Source of the DNA: Isochrysis galbana
Lineage: Eukaryota; Haptophyta; Isochrysidales; Isochrysidaceae
Direction: 5' to 3'
Length of the DNA: 64,000 nt
NCBI GenBank assembly: GCA_018136815.1
Contig: CM030933.1
Location: forward strand, 6,859,137-6,923,136
The first letter of the stretch is position 1. Every line of letters starts with the position of its first letter. Both the position numbers and the translations under genes were made by a program. Positions 33,001 to 45,000 of the stretch are shown in pieces. Below the pieces are notes generated by a model. The model made no database searches and was not told the DNA's origin. It saw nothing but the letters and a program-made list of their open reading frames with translations.

Positions 33001-36000
33001 GCAGCCGTTGCTTCTCGATGCGTCGGACGAGGGCCTCGAAACGCTCGCTATGAACTGCGCCGTCTTGGACTCTGAGCAGCGCTTCGAGGTGAGCAGCGAT
33101 GCTTCCGGCGAATGTGTGGTCCACTGCGCCGGTTCTTTGGGCACGGCTCACCGGGAGCTGCTGTCAGCGGTGCTGCAACGGATTTGGGCGTTTTGCGAAC
33201 ACGCCGTCGATCCCGGCCGTCTCTACAACGCCTTCCGCGCGGCCGGGCTCGAGTACGGCGCTGACTATCGTCGACTGCGGCGTCTGGGCGTTGTGCACAA
33301 CGCGGCCTTCTGCGCCGGCCAGCTTGCCCGTCGGGTGCGCCGGGATGGCACAGGCGCCCACCCGGCCGATATTGACGCCGCCTTACAGTTGACTGCGATG
33401 CTCGTGCAGCCTGGGGCGGCGGGCGAGATTCGACTTCCATTCTGCATCGGCGAGGCGCTACTTGTCGGGGCACACGGCTCGCTGCATGGTTTGGCGGCGC
33501 GGGAGGAAGACCAGCGGAGCGGCGCGTGGCTCCTGCGAGGGGCGCGTGAGGGATGGAGCACCGTTGGCCACATCGGCGGGTTCGAGACCCGCGCACTAAA
33601 GGCGCAGGTGCTCGAGAGTGCAACAGCCACCAAGCAGCACGTTTACATCACGGATTGGCGAGGCTGGGCTGATGCAGAGGCAACACAACGCCCTGCACGA
33701 TTGCTGGCAATCGGCTTGCGTCGGAAGGGGGCCCTGTTGGAATTCCCGAATTCCAGCGAGGGGGTTACGCCCTCTACGCCCATGGCGCTCCTATGGCACG
33801 CCGAGGCCGTGCTTGCCGGTCCTGCATTGAGTGCCATCGCGGCGTCGCTCGCCTTGGGGCGCACGCTGGCGGCTTCGCGCGCGCCTCCTCCAGCCTGTCT
33901 TTTGACACGGGGGGCATGTCAACATGGCATGCCGTCGATTGCAAGCGGCCCGCACTCAGGCGGGCTCGGCTTTGCGCGTTGCGTCCGCGCCGAGGCACCT
34001 CTTGTGCCTCTCTGCCTGGTCGAACTGGACACCAACGAATGTGCTGAGATTTGGAAGTATGTAGAGGTGGTTGTGCCAAGTGAGCCTGAAATGGCGCTCC
34101 GACAAGGATGCGTGCTCATACCGCGACTCGTTGAGGCCGCATCGTCGCTACACGGCCCGATACGCCTGCACTTTGACGCGCGAGGAGCCATTGCGAATCT
34201 TCGTGTCGTGGCTCAGGCACCCCTCTCCCCCCCTTGCGTGGCGGGCGAGGCGGAGTTGGCAGTGCGGTCTGTCGGCCTAAACTTTCGTGACGTCCTCAAT
34301 GTGCTTGGTGTGTACCCGGGCGACCCTGGGGAACCTGGAGCGGATTGTGCCGGCCGCGTGGAGGCGCTCGGCACGCGAGTGCCCCACATCGCAGAGGGAC
34401 ACGAGGTGGTCGGGTATGCAATGGGCGCACTTGCATCACGCGCTCGCTCCGACTCGCGGCTACTCGCGGTGAGACCGCGGACTCTCTGCGCTGAGGCAGC
34501 GTGCACGCTCCCCACCACATGGAGCACAGTCCACGTAGCCTTCCTTCGATCCAGTCCATTGGCCGGTGCACAGCTAGTCGTGCATGCGGGCGCAGGAGGT
34601 GTCGGCCTCGCTGCACTAGAATATGCTCATTGGCTACGGGCGTGCGCCATCCTTACGATGGGCAGGCCTCTTAAGCATGTCTACGTGCGCGCTATAGGCG
34701 GAGATCTTGTGACTGCGAGTTCAAGGGATTGCGGGGCTTTCTTGCGAGGGGCCTTGGCATCGCTAGGCCCGTCGCGCCTGCACGCCGTCCTCAACTCTCT
34801 ATCGTTAGACTTCATTCCCGCCTCGTTTGCGCTCTTGGGCGAGGATGGCACGTTGTGCGAGATTGGCAAGCGCGCCGTGTGGAGTGACAACCGGCGGCAA
34901 GCTGTCGCGCAGCAGGTGCACTACGTCGCCATCGCGCTCGACACGACGATCGAGCAAGCTCCATGGTGGATGAACGCGGTCCTGCGCCTCCTTGCACACC
35001 GAGCTGAGAATCTTGTACTACATGGTCTACCGGCGCGCTCTTATAACATGAGCACAGACATCACTTCGGCCTTCCGCTCCCTGCAGGCTGGCGCCAATAT
35101 TGGCAAGGTTGTGGTCTACTTGCACTTGTGTCCGCCACCTGCCGGCACGCATATACTCACGGGGGGGACGGGCGGACTCGGCGGGGTCAACGCTGCCTGG
35201 CTGCTGCGGCTCGGCATCCCTCGAGTCGTGCTGGCATCTCGACGGGGTGTCGCTGAGCGCAAGCAGGTCCGTCACCTCCTCCGTGTGGTGAACGGGTCTG
35301 CTGAGCGCATTGCCCTCGCGCGCTGCGATGTTGGTGAATCGGTGGACATGATGTGCCTAATCGCTTCGGAATCTCGAGCACCTCCGCGCGGAGTATGGCA
35401 CGCTGCTGGCACCTTAGCCGATGGCCTACTTAGCTCGCAGCATGCGGCGTCTATGCGTAATGTTTACAGGCCCAAAGCGCACGGGGCCTGGTTGATGCAT
35501 CGCGCATGTGAGCGAACACCTTACGATGCCTGTACTTTTTTCTCCTCTGTGACTGCAATGCTCGGCAATGCGGGCCAAGTCAATTATGGCGCCGCCAACA
35601 GCTGTCTCGACTCCCTATCAGGGTGGAGGCAGTCAAAGGGTCTGCGCTCGTCGAGTATACAATGGGGTCCTTGGGCGGAGGTGGGCATGGCTGCCAGTGG
35701 CGCACTCCACGCACGGATGCAGTCCGCGGGCTTTGGTCTGATCGATCATGCGGCAGGCGTCTCCGCCTTGCATTCGTCGCTTTTCTCACATGCTCCAGCA
35801 ATCATGTGCGTCGCCGTCATCACATGGAGCCGGCTTCTTGCTGTCCTACCTCGCGCTCCGCCGTTACTGAGTTACTTCAAAGGGCAAAAGGCCCCTGCGG
35901 CTTCCACAAGTACGTCTCTCGCAATCGCCGAGTCGATCAGCCTCGAATGGCTTCTGTCGTCTTTGGAGGATGCAACCGGCGCCGCCGTGGATGCCGACGC

Positions 36001-39000
36001 CCCGCTCATGGAAGCTGGACTCGACTCCCTAGCTGCAGTTGAGTTCGGGAACCAGTTGCAAATGCGATCCGGACGGACCCTCCCCAGCACTCTCGTCTTT
36101 GACTATCCTACGGCCCGGCACCTCGCCGGTTACTTCGAAACCACGAGTGAGAGCGAGCTCCATGTGCTCGCCAAGCCGGCGGTCGTGGGGCAGGCGAGCG
36201 TCACAAAGAGCGTCTCGCGAAATGTGTATGCTGCCGGCCTTGCCTCGTGTTTGCCGCTTGGCCACTCGACCATCCATATGGCTATGGCAGTGGCGGCGTG
36301 CGGTGTAGACCTCATCTGTGAGGTCCCAGCTCAGCGATGGGGCGACGACGGGCTAGCGATGCTGGAGGGGGCTGTCAGTGCACGCGTGCGTCACGGCGGC
36401 TTCATTTACGGTGCTGAGCTCTTCGACAATGAGCGGTTCAAGATCTCTGCCGCGGAGGCACGGGCGATGGATCCACAACAACGGTTGATGCTCGAATCTG
36501 GATATGAAGCCTTTTACACCGCCGGTTTTGCAAGAGCTAGCTTGTACGACTCGCTCACGGGCGTCTTCGTGGCAATTGCAGCCAATGATTGGACAGACGT
36601 CGTCAAAAGGTCGCCCATCGGTAGGAGCGTCTTTGCAGCAACTGGGTCTGCCATGTCCATCGCCTCAGGACGTATCTCTTATGCTCTTGGATTGCAGGGC
36701 CCTTGCGCTTCATATGACACGGCTTGCTCGGCAGCCTTGGTCGCCAATCATGCAGCGATGCGAGCACTACAGCTTGGTGAGTGCCAGACAGGACTCGTCG
36801 CCGCCGTCAACCTGATGTTGCTGCCTGACGTCGGGCTCGCCTTTGCCACTGCGGGTATGACCTCGCAAACCGGTCGATGCCATACTTTCGATGAGACCGC
36901 CGATGGCTACGCGCGAGGGGAGGCCGTCTGTGCCTTGTGTCTGCTTACCACCGAGCCGCGTTGTGGCGCTCATCATTTCGAAGCCCTTGGAACCTGTGTG
37001 CGTCAAGATGGCAGAAGCGTGAGTCTGACTGCTCCAAACGGTCAGGCTCAGAGGGCTTTGCTGAGCGCGGCGCTCGTAGATGCGGCCCTAGTGTCCGGTG
37101 ATCTAGTGTGTGTGGAGGCTCACGGCACCGGCACGAAGATTGGAGATCCGATTGAGGTGTCATCGCTTTCCAACGCCGTCTTGCTTCCGCGCTCCGGCGC
37201 CAATGGCTCCCTCGCGCTTGGCAGCGTCAAAGCAAATGCAGGGCATGCAGAGCCGGCTGCAGGCGGCTCTGGGCTCATCCGACTAGCAATTGGGCTGATT
37301 GGAGCGTCCGCCCCGCCGAATGCTCAGCTACAGAGGCTCAACGAGCACGTCTCATCGGCTCTGCCAAATGCCGCTGCAATACTACCCGTCCAACTCGCAT
37401 GCTTGCCTTCCAGAGCGCAGAGGGAGGCGGCGCGGCCAGGTGGCGTTAGTTCATTTGGTTACAGCGGGACGATTGTTCACACCATACTGCGGACATTTCT
37501 ATCGCAGCAGCCTCTCGAATTTCCACGTCCGAGATTTGCACATGTGTCATTTCCTTGGCAAGACAAAGACCTAAAGGCGACGAGCTCTCCTCAACGGCCC
37601 TCCGCGCCCTACCCGCAAGAAATGGATCGGAGCACCCTTTATGAGTACTCTGCGGCCTGGTTAGCGCGAGCCCGGGTAGATTCAGGGACGAATGGGAAAA
37701 CTCTCACAGCGTGGTTGCTGTTGCGCTCGAGCTTGAGTCAAGACCATTTATTCGGTAGAAGTTCACATTTATGGGCAGGTGGCGCCGCAGCTGCCGCATC
37801 GGCACTTCCCTTGGCGGCAAGGCCAGCCAAGACAATTGTCCTTGACCTTTCGGCGGTCGCGACTCACGAACATCTACTGACGCGGGTCGACGGTCTGTTC
37901 GCCATTGCCCGCCGAATAATGATTTCTCCTTCCCCCCTGCAGTTGATGGTCATCACTTCCGGTGTTCAAAAGCTGTGGCCTTGCGCACCAGGCAACTTTG
38001 GGGCGACATTCCTTACGGGGGGCTCTGCATGGGGCTTGACTCGCGTGTTGCGGATGGAGGCACCTGCGATGAATGCTATCGCGCTCGACCTTCACGGTCA
38101 AGCAGGTGTCCTGGCTGCAATACACCACATAAGAGAAGACGGAGGTTCTGCTTGTCGTGAGGCCCAGCTTTGTGTGTCGCTAGACGTCTCTTACGTCTCC
38201 CGCTTGCGGCGTGGTCGGGTTCGCTATGACAGTGATGGGAAGACTTACACGGCGGCTGCAGCCGACGCTCATCTGATCACCGGTGGTTTGGGCGGGCTGG
38301 GCCTGCGCGCCGCCTTACTACTTGCCCATATTGACTCATCCAAGCTGATCCTCTGTTCTAGGACTGGGAGGGTAGCACGTGGAGAGCAGGGCCTTGAAGA
38401 AACGTTACACCAACTGCTCCTAGTATCGCCCACAACGCTAGTCGTTGCTTGTGACGTGGCTGACAGCGCGCATGTGGCAGCTATGCTTGCTAGAACCCAA
38501 GCATTGGCACCTCTTCGAGCCATCTTGCACACCGCTGGGGTGACGCGTGACCGGCTGTTAGCCCGCATCCGTAATACGGACTTGTTGGACGTCGTTGCCG
38601 CTAAAGCTCTCGGCGGTTGGAATCTTCATTCAACCGTTGGCACGGCCACACTCGGCTCGTTCATAGCGTTTTCTTCAATCGCTTCCACCTTTGGCAATAT
38701 CGGCCAGGCAAGCTACGCATCGGCCAACGCGTGCCTGGATTCATTGGCCGCCGGTCGATTGAGTGTTGGGTTGCGGGGTCAGAGCATACAGTGGCCTCTT
38801 GTACACGGCGCCGGAATGGGCGCGGCCGACAAGGCCGCTAGGCATGTCGTCACCATTCAGCCTGAACAATACGACCGATGCATGCTTTCGTTGCCGGATC
38901 TTTTTGCATGCGCCGGATCCAATGGGCGGTCCTATTTCATCTCTCCACCCGTGGTGTTTGCGCCTATGTATCAAGATGCTCCGAAAGACTTGTCGGTGCA

Positions 39001-42000
39001 GCATCGGGCGTTGCAGCCTTTGCTTTTGGAACTTGCACCTGAGCCGGCAGCGCTACCTCCCAGTGACAAGACAGTTGCCAACAACCAACTTGCTATCAAG
39101 CTGGCCTCGATGCCCGCCTCGTCTAGACTGCCGTACATGGAGAAGCTCGTAATGAATTGGGTGAGGGATCTTGGCGGCTCTGCCGAGGTTGAGGCTACCA
39201 CGCCACTGATGGACTCGGGCATCGATTCGCTCGGTGCAGTGGAGTTCTCCTCTCGCTTGCGTGAGGAGACCGGCTTGGAATTGTCCGCTTCTGACCTCTT
39301 TGACCATCCCACCCCCCGTGCCCTTTCCGAGCACCTTGTCGCCCGACTGGACAATACGACGCATCAAGAAGATATGCAAGTGCATGCGTGTACGGAATCA
39401 ATCTCAAGGCAAGGGATGCGGGTAGCACTCCGCAGCACGCTCGGACGATGGCCTGGTGGCTGCTCGGGATCCGCTTCCATCTGGGCGATGCTCGAAGCAT
39501 CCGGCGACGCTGTGAGCTTTGGTCAAGCACAGTCGCGGTGGCCTTCCTCACCCCATGATGGGCAGCTCGATGCCCTCACCGAAGCCCAAAGAGCTTCCGC
39601 CATGTATAGCGCCTTCCTCCCTGACGTCGAAGGTTTCGACTGCCGGTTCTTTGGGCTTTCCCCGGCCGAATCGACTGCAATGGATCCTCAGCAACGACTC
39701 CTCCTTGAGCTCGGCTATGCGGCTCTCCATGGCGCGGGCCAACGATCGACATCGCTGTTGGGTTCTCAGGTTGGATTCTATCTTGGTATCGAGAGGCCTG
39801 ATTGGTCGTTGCGCAATGCGCTTCGGCCGGCATCTGCATCGGTCTACACGATCACGGGGGACACCATCTCAATAGCTTGTGGTCGCTTGTCGTTCGTTCT
39901 CGGCCTTCAAGGGCCATGTCTTAGCGTCGACACGGCATGCTCCTCAGGTCACGTGGTGCTAGATACTGCGTCACGAGCTGTGCGCGCTGTTGAATGTCCC
40001 GCGGCTCTCGTCAGTTCCGTGAGTCTGAAGTTGATGCCGCACACCATGCTTGCAGTAGCGACGACCGGAATGTTAGCCGTTGACGGGAGGTGTAAAACCT
40101 TCGATGCGCGCGCAAATGGATACACGCGCACCGAGGCGGCGGCGGCAACCGTTTTAGAGTCGGCTGGCGCTGTGGTTTGCGTGACGCCCCTCCTTGGAGG
40201 AAGTGCTGTGCGTCAAGATGGCCGGAGCGCCAGTCTCACAGCCCCGAACGGCCTTGCACAGCGCGCTCTACTGTCGATAGCATTCAGGGGCAGTGATTGC
40301 TCCCCGGGCTCGCTATGCTTCATCGAGGCTCACGGCACTGGCACCGCTCTAGGTGACCCCACCGAAACAGGTGCCATCGCTGCTGTGGGAAGGCAGCTAG
40401 GCCATTTGAATTTATCGCTCGGGGCGACAAAAGCCAATATGGGCCACACGGAGCCTGTTTCTGGCTTGCTCGGGCTATACAAGGCGATTCAGGCACATCG
40501 CTCGAGAGAGTGGCTAGGCAATGCGCAGCTGCGTCGAATGAATCCACTCGTTAATGAGCGGATGCGCGCGTTGGATTGCGGCTTGCTCACGCCCACGCAA
40601 GACACACATCTGCGGCACGGTGCTATGGTGTCTAGCTCGGGTGTTTCTAGCTTTGGCTATTCTGGCACCATAGCTCATGCAATCGTCTCCTTTGCCGAGG
40701 TCTCTTCGCATGCCGACAATGTCTTTGTCCCGTCCTTACGGCTTGTTCAGCGCCGCTTCGCGTGGGTCGATTGTGCCCATCCTTTATCACAGCAACCTTT
40801 CACCCGTGAGGACGAGGCTCACGGAAAGGTGGTAGTGCGCTCGCCCGCCACCGGGGCATTGCTCGGTCTTGTATCGGACCACGTCATCCAAGGGCACGTC
40901 ATCTACCCAGGAGCAGCATACCTGGAGATGGCACGTGCGGCGCATGCATGCAGCACGCGCAAGGCGGGTCCCTCATTTAGTGGGTCTTTCGCGCGGGTTT
41001 TCTTCATGGCACCGCTTTTTCTTGACGACGTCGTTGGTCTGTGGGTCGACGTCGAGGTGGACGAGAACACGCAGCGCTTTGAGGTACGCAGCGAGCGCAA
41101 TGAAGTCACTGATGCGGCTTTGGTGCATTGTGCTGGCTCGCTCACCTCGGCCAAGGATAGCGCGCCGGCAAGCGTCGACTGTGGCGCCTGCCGAGCACGA
41201 TGCACCGGAACGGTCGGTGCGAAACAGTTGTATTCTCATATGCGCAAAGTCTTCTCACTCGATTACGGTCCGGACTATCAGCGTCTAAGACGCTTGTGGG
41301 TAATACGGAGAGACGAAATTGCCGTTGCCTCGCTGCTCACTCGGCAGAGTAATCACTCTAGCCGGCGTGCGACGCGAGTGCACCCCGCCGACCTCGACGC
41401 GGCGCTCCAACTTACCGGTTTGCTCGCCGACGAGAGCCTCGCGTTGACACGCGAAACCCGCGTTCCATTTTCCATCGGTGAGGCCACATTGAACAGCGCG
41501 GTCGGGCGGCTTTGGTCGGCGACGCACGGCCGAGGGCCGAACGTTACGGACGTGTGGCTCGGTTCGGAGTCATTGCATGCGCTACCCGGGGCTACGCTGC
41601 GGGGTTTTGAAACCCGCGCACTCCGTGCTGCCCGAACTGCACGAGGCATTCCTCGGGAAAGAGTGCGCTATGTAACCCGTTGGAGCGCTCACACTGCCCA
41701 AGTCACTCAAAATGGGCTAAACACAGTGCATAACGCGGAATCTTTCCTCCGTCCTGTGCGAGTACGAGTTACCGGCAGCCTCTGGTACCAGGAATGCGCT
41801 TCCGGGAAGCGATACGAGGCCGATGGAGGCGGCGACGAATCGTTAATGAACGTGCGCCCACGGAGAAGGGGTAGCATCGAGCTGGCAAAGAAAGACGAGC
41901 AGTCCGACTCCTCGTCACCGGGCTCAGTGGACACGCCGATAGCTACTCTATACCGCAAGGTGGCGATGACGGGCGGTGATCGCGCTACCGTGCAGCGTCT

Positions 42001-45000
42001 TGTCTCTTCTCTCGGTGGGCTATCATGCGATCCGCTTGCAGTTGCCGATGCATCCCTTGAGGTCTTCCGGTTGCACACGAGCAAGCGGGACCCGCTACCT
42101 ACAGTGATGTTGCTATCCTCGCAAGTGCGAGGTGGGCGCGATGTTCCAGCGATGAGCTCCGTGCACGCTGGCCTTCTCGGCCTCGCACGCACGACACGAA
42201 CTGAAGCGGTAGCCGCCTGCATCCAGTGTGTAGACATGATCGACGCATCCAGCGGTGCCATATCGGACTTCATCAGCCTAATCAAGGCCAGCATCATGCC
42301 GGACGCAAGAGCTGAGCCTGAGGTTGTATCATGGCAAGGACAGGCTTGCGTTCCGCGTCTCGTGGAAGATGAAAGCTTTCGAGACGATGCGACGCCCGCT
42401 GACGTCGTCACCTCAGCTCACTTGCTCTCCGGCGGAACAAGTGGGCTAGGTCTCCTCAGCGCCTCGTGGCTCTTGAACGAGGGCGTGGCCTCTATCATCC
42501 TAGCATCAAGGGGGGGCGTGGTGTTGGCTGAGGATACGAGAATTATGCCACTAGATGGTCTCACACGCGTCCAAACTGCACGATGCGACGTGTCTCAGCC
42601 CGCGGACATTCGCCGCCTCGTGCTTGGCCTCTCCGATATCTCTGGAGCCTTTCTGCGTGGCGTGTGGCACGCGGCTGGCGTGCTAGCTGACGGTCTCGTC
42701 CGTTCGCTGAACGCAGCCTCACTGCGACGCGTCTATGGGCCCAAGGCGCTTGGCGCTTGGGGGCTGCACTACTCGTGTGCTTCGTTTCCGATGGCTACAT
42801 GTGCGTACTTTTCGTCGGTCGCAGCTCTCCTTGGTGCAGCGGGGCAGGCCAACTATAGCGCCGCAAACACGTGCCTTGATGCACTTGCGAGCCGTCGACG
42901 AGCCTGTGGGACGCGTGCGTGCAGCATACAATGGGGTCCTTGGGCCAACGTTGGCATGGCAGCAGGGGGCGCCGTCAACGGTCGCCTTCAAGCCGCTGGG
43001 ATTCAGCTACTCACCCCTGTTGAGGGCCAGATTGGGTTGCGTGCCGCTTTCGGGGCATCTAGCTCTCCAGTGGCCGCCATTCTCAAACTTTCTTGGAACC
43101 GCTTCTTAAGCGCACTCCCCGAAGTGCCCACGATTCTCAGCGCTTTTGTTCATCACAAAATATCTGGGTCTTCGTCAGCGTCCCGCCCCTCCAAAGCGGT
43201 GACCTTGGAGGAGATCTTGTCCTCTATTGAGGCTACGACCGGTAATTCGGTGAGTGCGGACGCACCCTTGATGGACTCGGGGCTCGACTCTCTCAGCGCA
43301 GTCGAGCTCAGGCATCAGCTGCAGGAGGCGGCTGGCGGCGAGTTCGAGATGCCTAGTACACTTGTTTTTGATTACCCAACGCCGCGTCTGTTGGCCCAAC
43401 ATTTTCAACAAGGGGCTGAGCCGCCAAGTGTCGCGACGATGCAATCGCCTGCTCCGTCGGCAGGCGAGGTTGGACCCCAGCTGCATGGCGCCAGCGTTGC
43501 TCTTCCGAGGGCCGTGCGGGGACACCTAGCATTGAACGAGCTCTCGAAGGCTTGCGGCGACACTATCTCTGAGGTACCGGCAGAGCGCTGGTCCCTCCAC
43601 GACCTCCCGGATGGACCTATGGGCGATCGCTTGCGGTATGGTGGGTTTGTCGGCGGTGTAGAGCTATTCGATTCCGCCTTTTATTCTATCTCCCCTTCGG
43701 AAGCCGCCTCTATGGACCCCCAGCAACGATTTTTGCTCGAGGGCGGCTATGAAGCGCTGCTTCGAGGGGGGCTCGATCGAGGAGCACTCATGGGTTCATC
43801 AGTAGGTGTCTTCGTCGGCATTGCATTCTGCGACTGGCACGACATCTTGTGCAACACCTCGCTCGGCCGGAGCGTATATTCGGCGACGGGGGCGAGCCAT
43901 GCAATCGCATGCGGTCGCATCTCGTTCGCCCTGGGGCTTCATGGGCCATGCGTTTCGTACGAAACGGCTTGCTCCTCTGCGTTGGTAGCTCATCATGCTG
44001 CCCACCGCGCGCTTGAGCGCGGAGAGGCCCGGGCGGCGCTCGCGTCGGCTGTGATGCTGATGCTGCTACCAACAGTCGGCTTCGCGTGTGCAGCTGCATC
44101 ACTCACGTCGGCCCTCGGCCGATGCCACAGCTTTGATAGCCGTGCCGACGGGTACGTGCGCGGCGAAGCGTGCGGCTCTCTCTCATTGCGCACCGAACAC
44201 AGCGAATTGACGGGCAGTCTCCCCACGACGCTCGCCACCGCGGTCAAACAGTCAGGTCGGAGCGCTAGCCTCACTGCCCCCAATGGATCGGCGCAGCAAC
44301 AGTTGATACGGGCCGTTCTTGAGGAGGCCGGCCTGCACTCTGACGACGTGTGCTGCCTCGAGGCAGCAGCCAATGGCTCCCCGCTAGGCGACCCAATCGA
44401 GGCGGGTTCAATCAAAACGGCGTTACTCGCAGCTCGGTCTTCCGGGAGCTTTCTTGCTATCGGCACAGTGAAAGCAAATGTCGGCCACGGCGAGACGGCA
44501 TCTGGTGCCACAAGCCTGCTTAGGCTAGCCCTTGGCTTGAGTGGGGAATTGGCCCCCCCCAACGCGCAGCTTCGCGTTTTGAACGAGCACGTCGGCAATG
44601 CTCTGCACGCGCAGCCGTGCGCTCTGCCAACGCAAATGGCAGGATTGCGCGGAGCAGGCTCGCGCGTTGGGGGCGTAAACACATTCGGGTACAGTGGTAT
44701 CTTGGTGCACGTCCTCATAAGGTCCTCTCCCGAAATCGCCACCGCTCTGCCCAGCGTAGCATCTCCTTCTTGGAGGCGAAGGGTATTCAGCTGGCAGTAT
44801 GCTCTTAATGAAACTGCAGCTTTACAGACGCGCCCCGGTGCTGTTGTGTCGGACGCTTCCCTCTCGAGACCGCATGAACTTACACTCGAGTACCTCCTTG
44901 AACTCTTGCACGATGCCAGCGGCGTAGAAATCGACCCTGACATCCCGTTGCTAGACGTCGGGATCGACTCGCTCGCAGTGATGGAGATGGCTGGTAGGTT

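Noticed and set aside
32008-33075. 355-residue alternative-frame ORF within the PKS
   Set aside because: Arg-rich shadow of the KS1-DH1 coding sequence in another frame.
34560-34640. Considered whether the GAGGVG block belonged to an AT or a second KR
   Set aside because: The preceding VGLNFRDVLNVLG and the spacing fit an enoylreductase.
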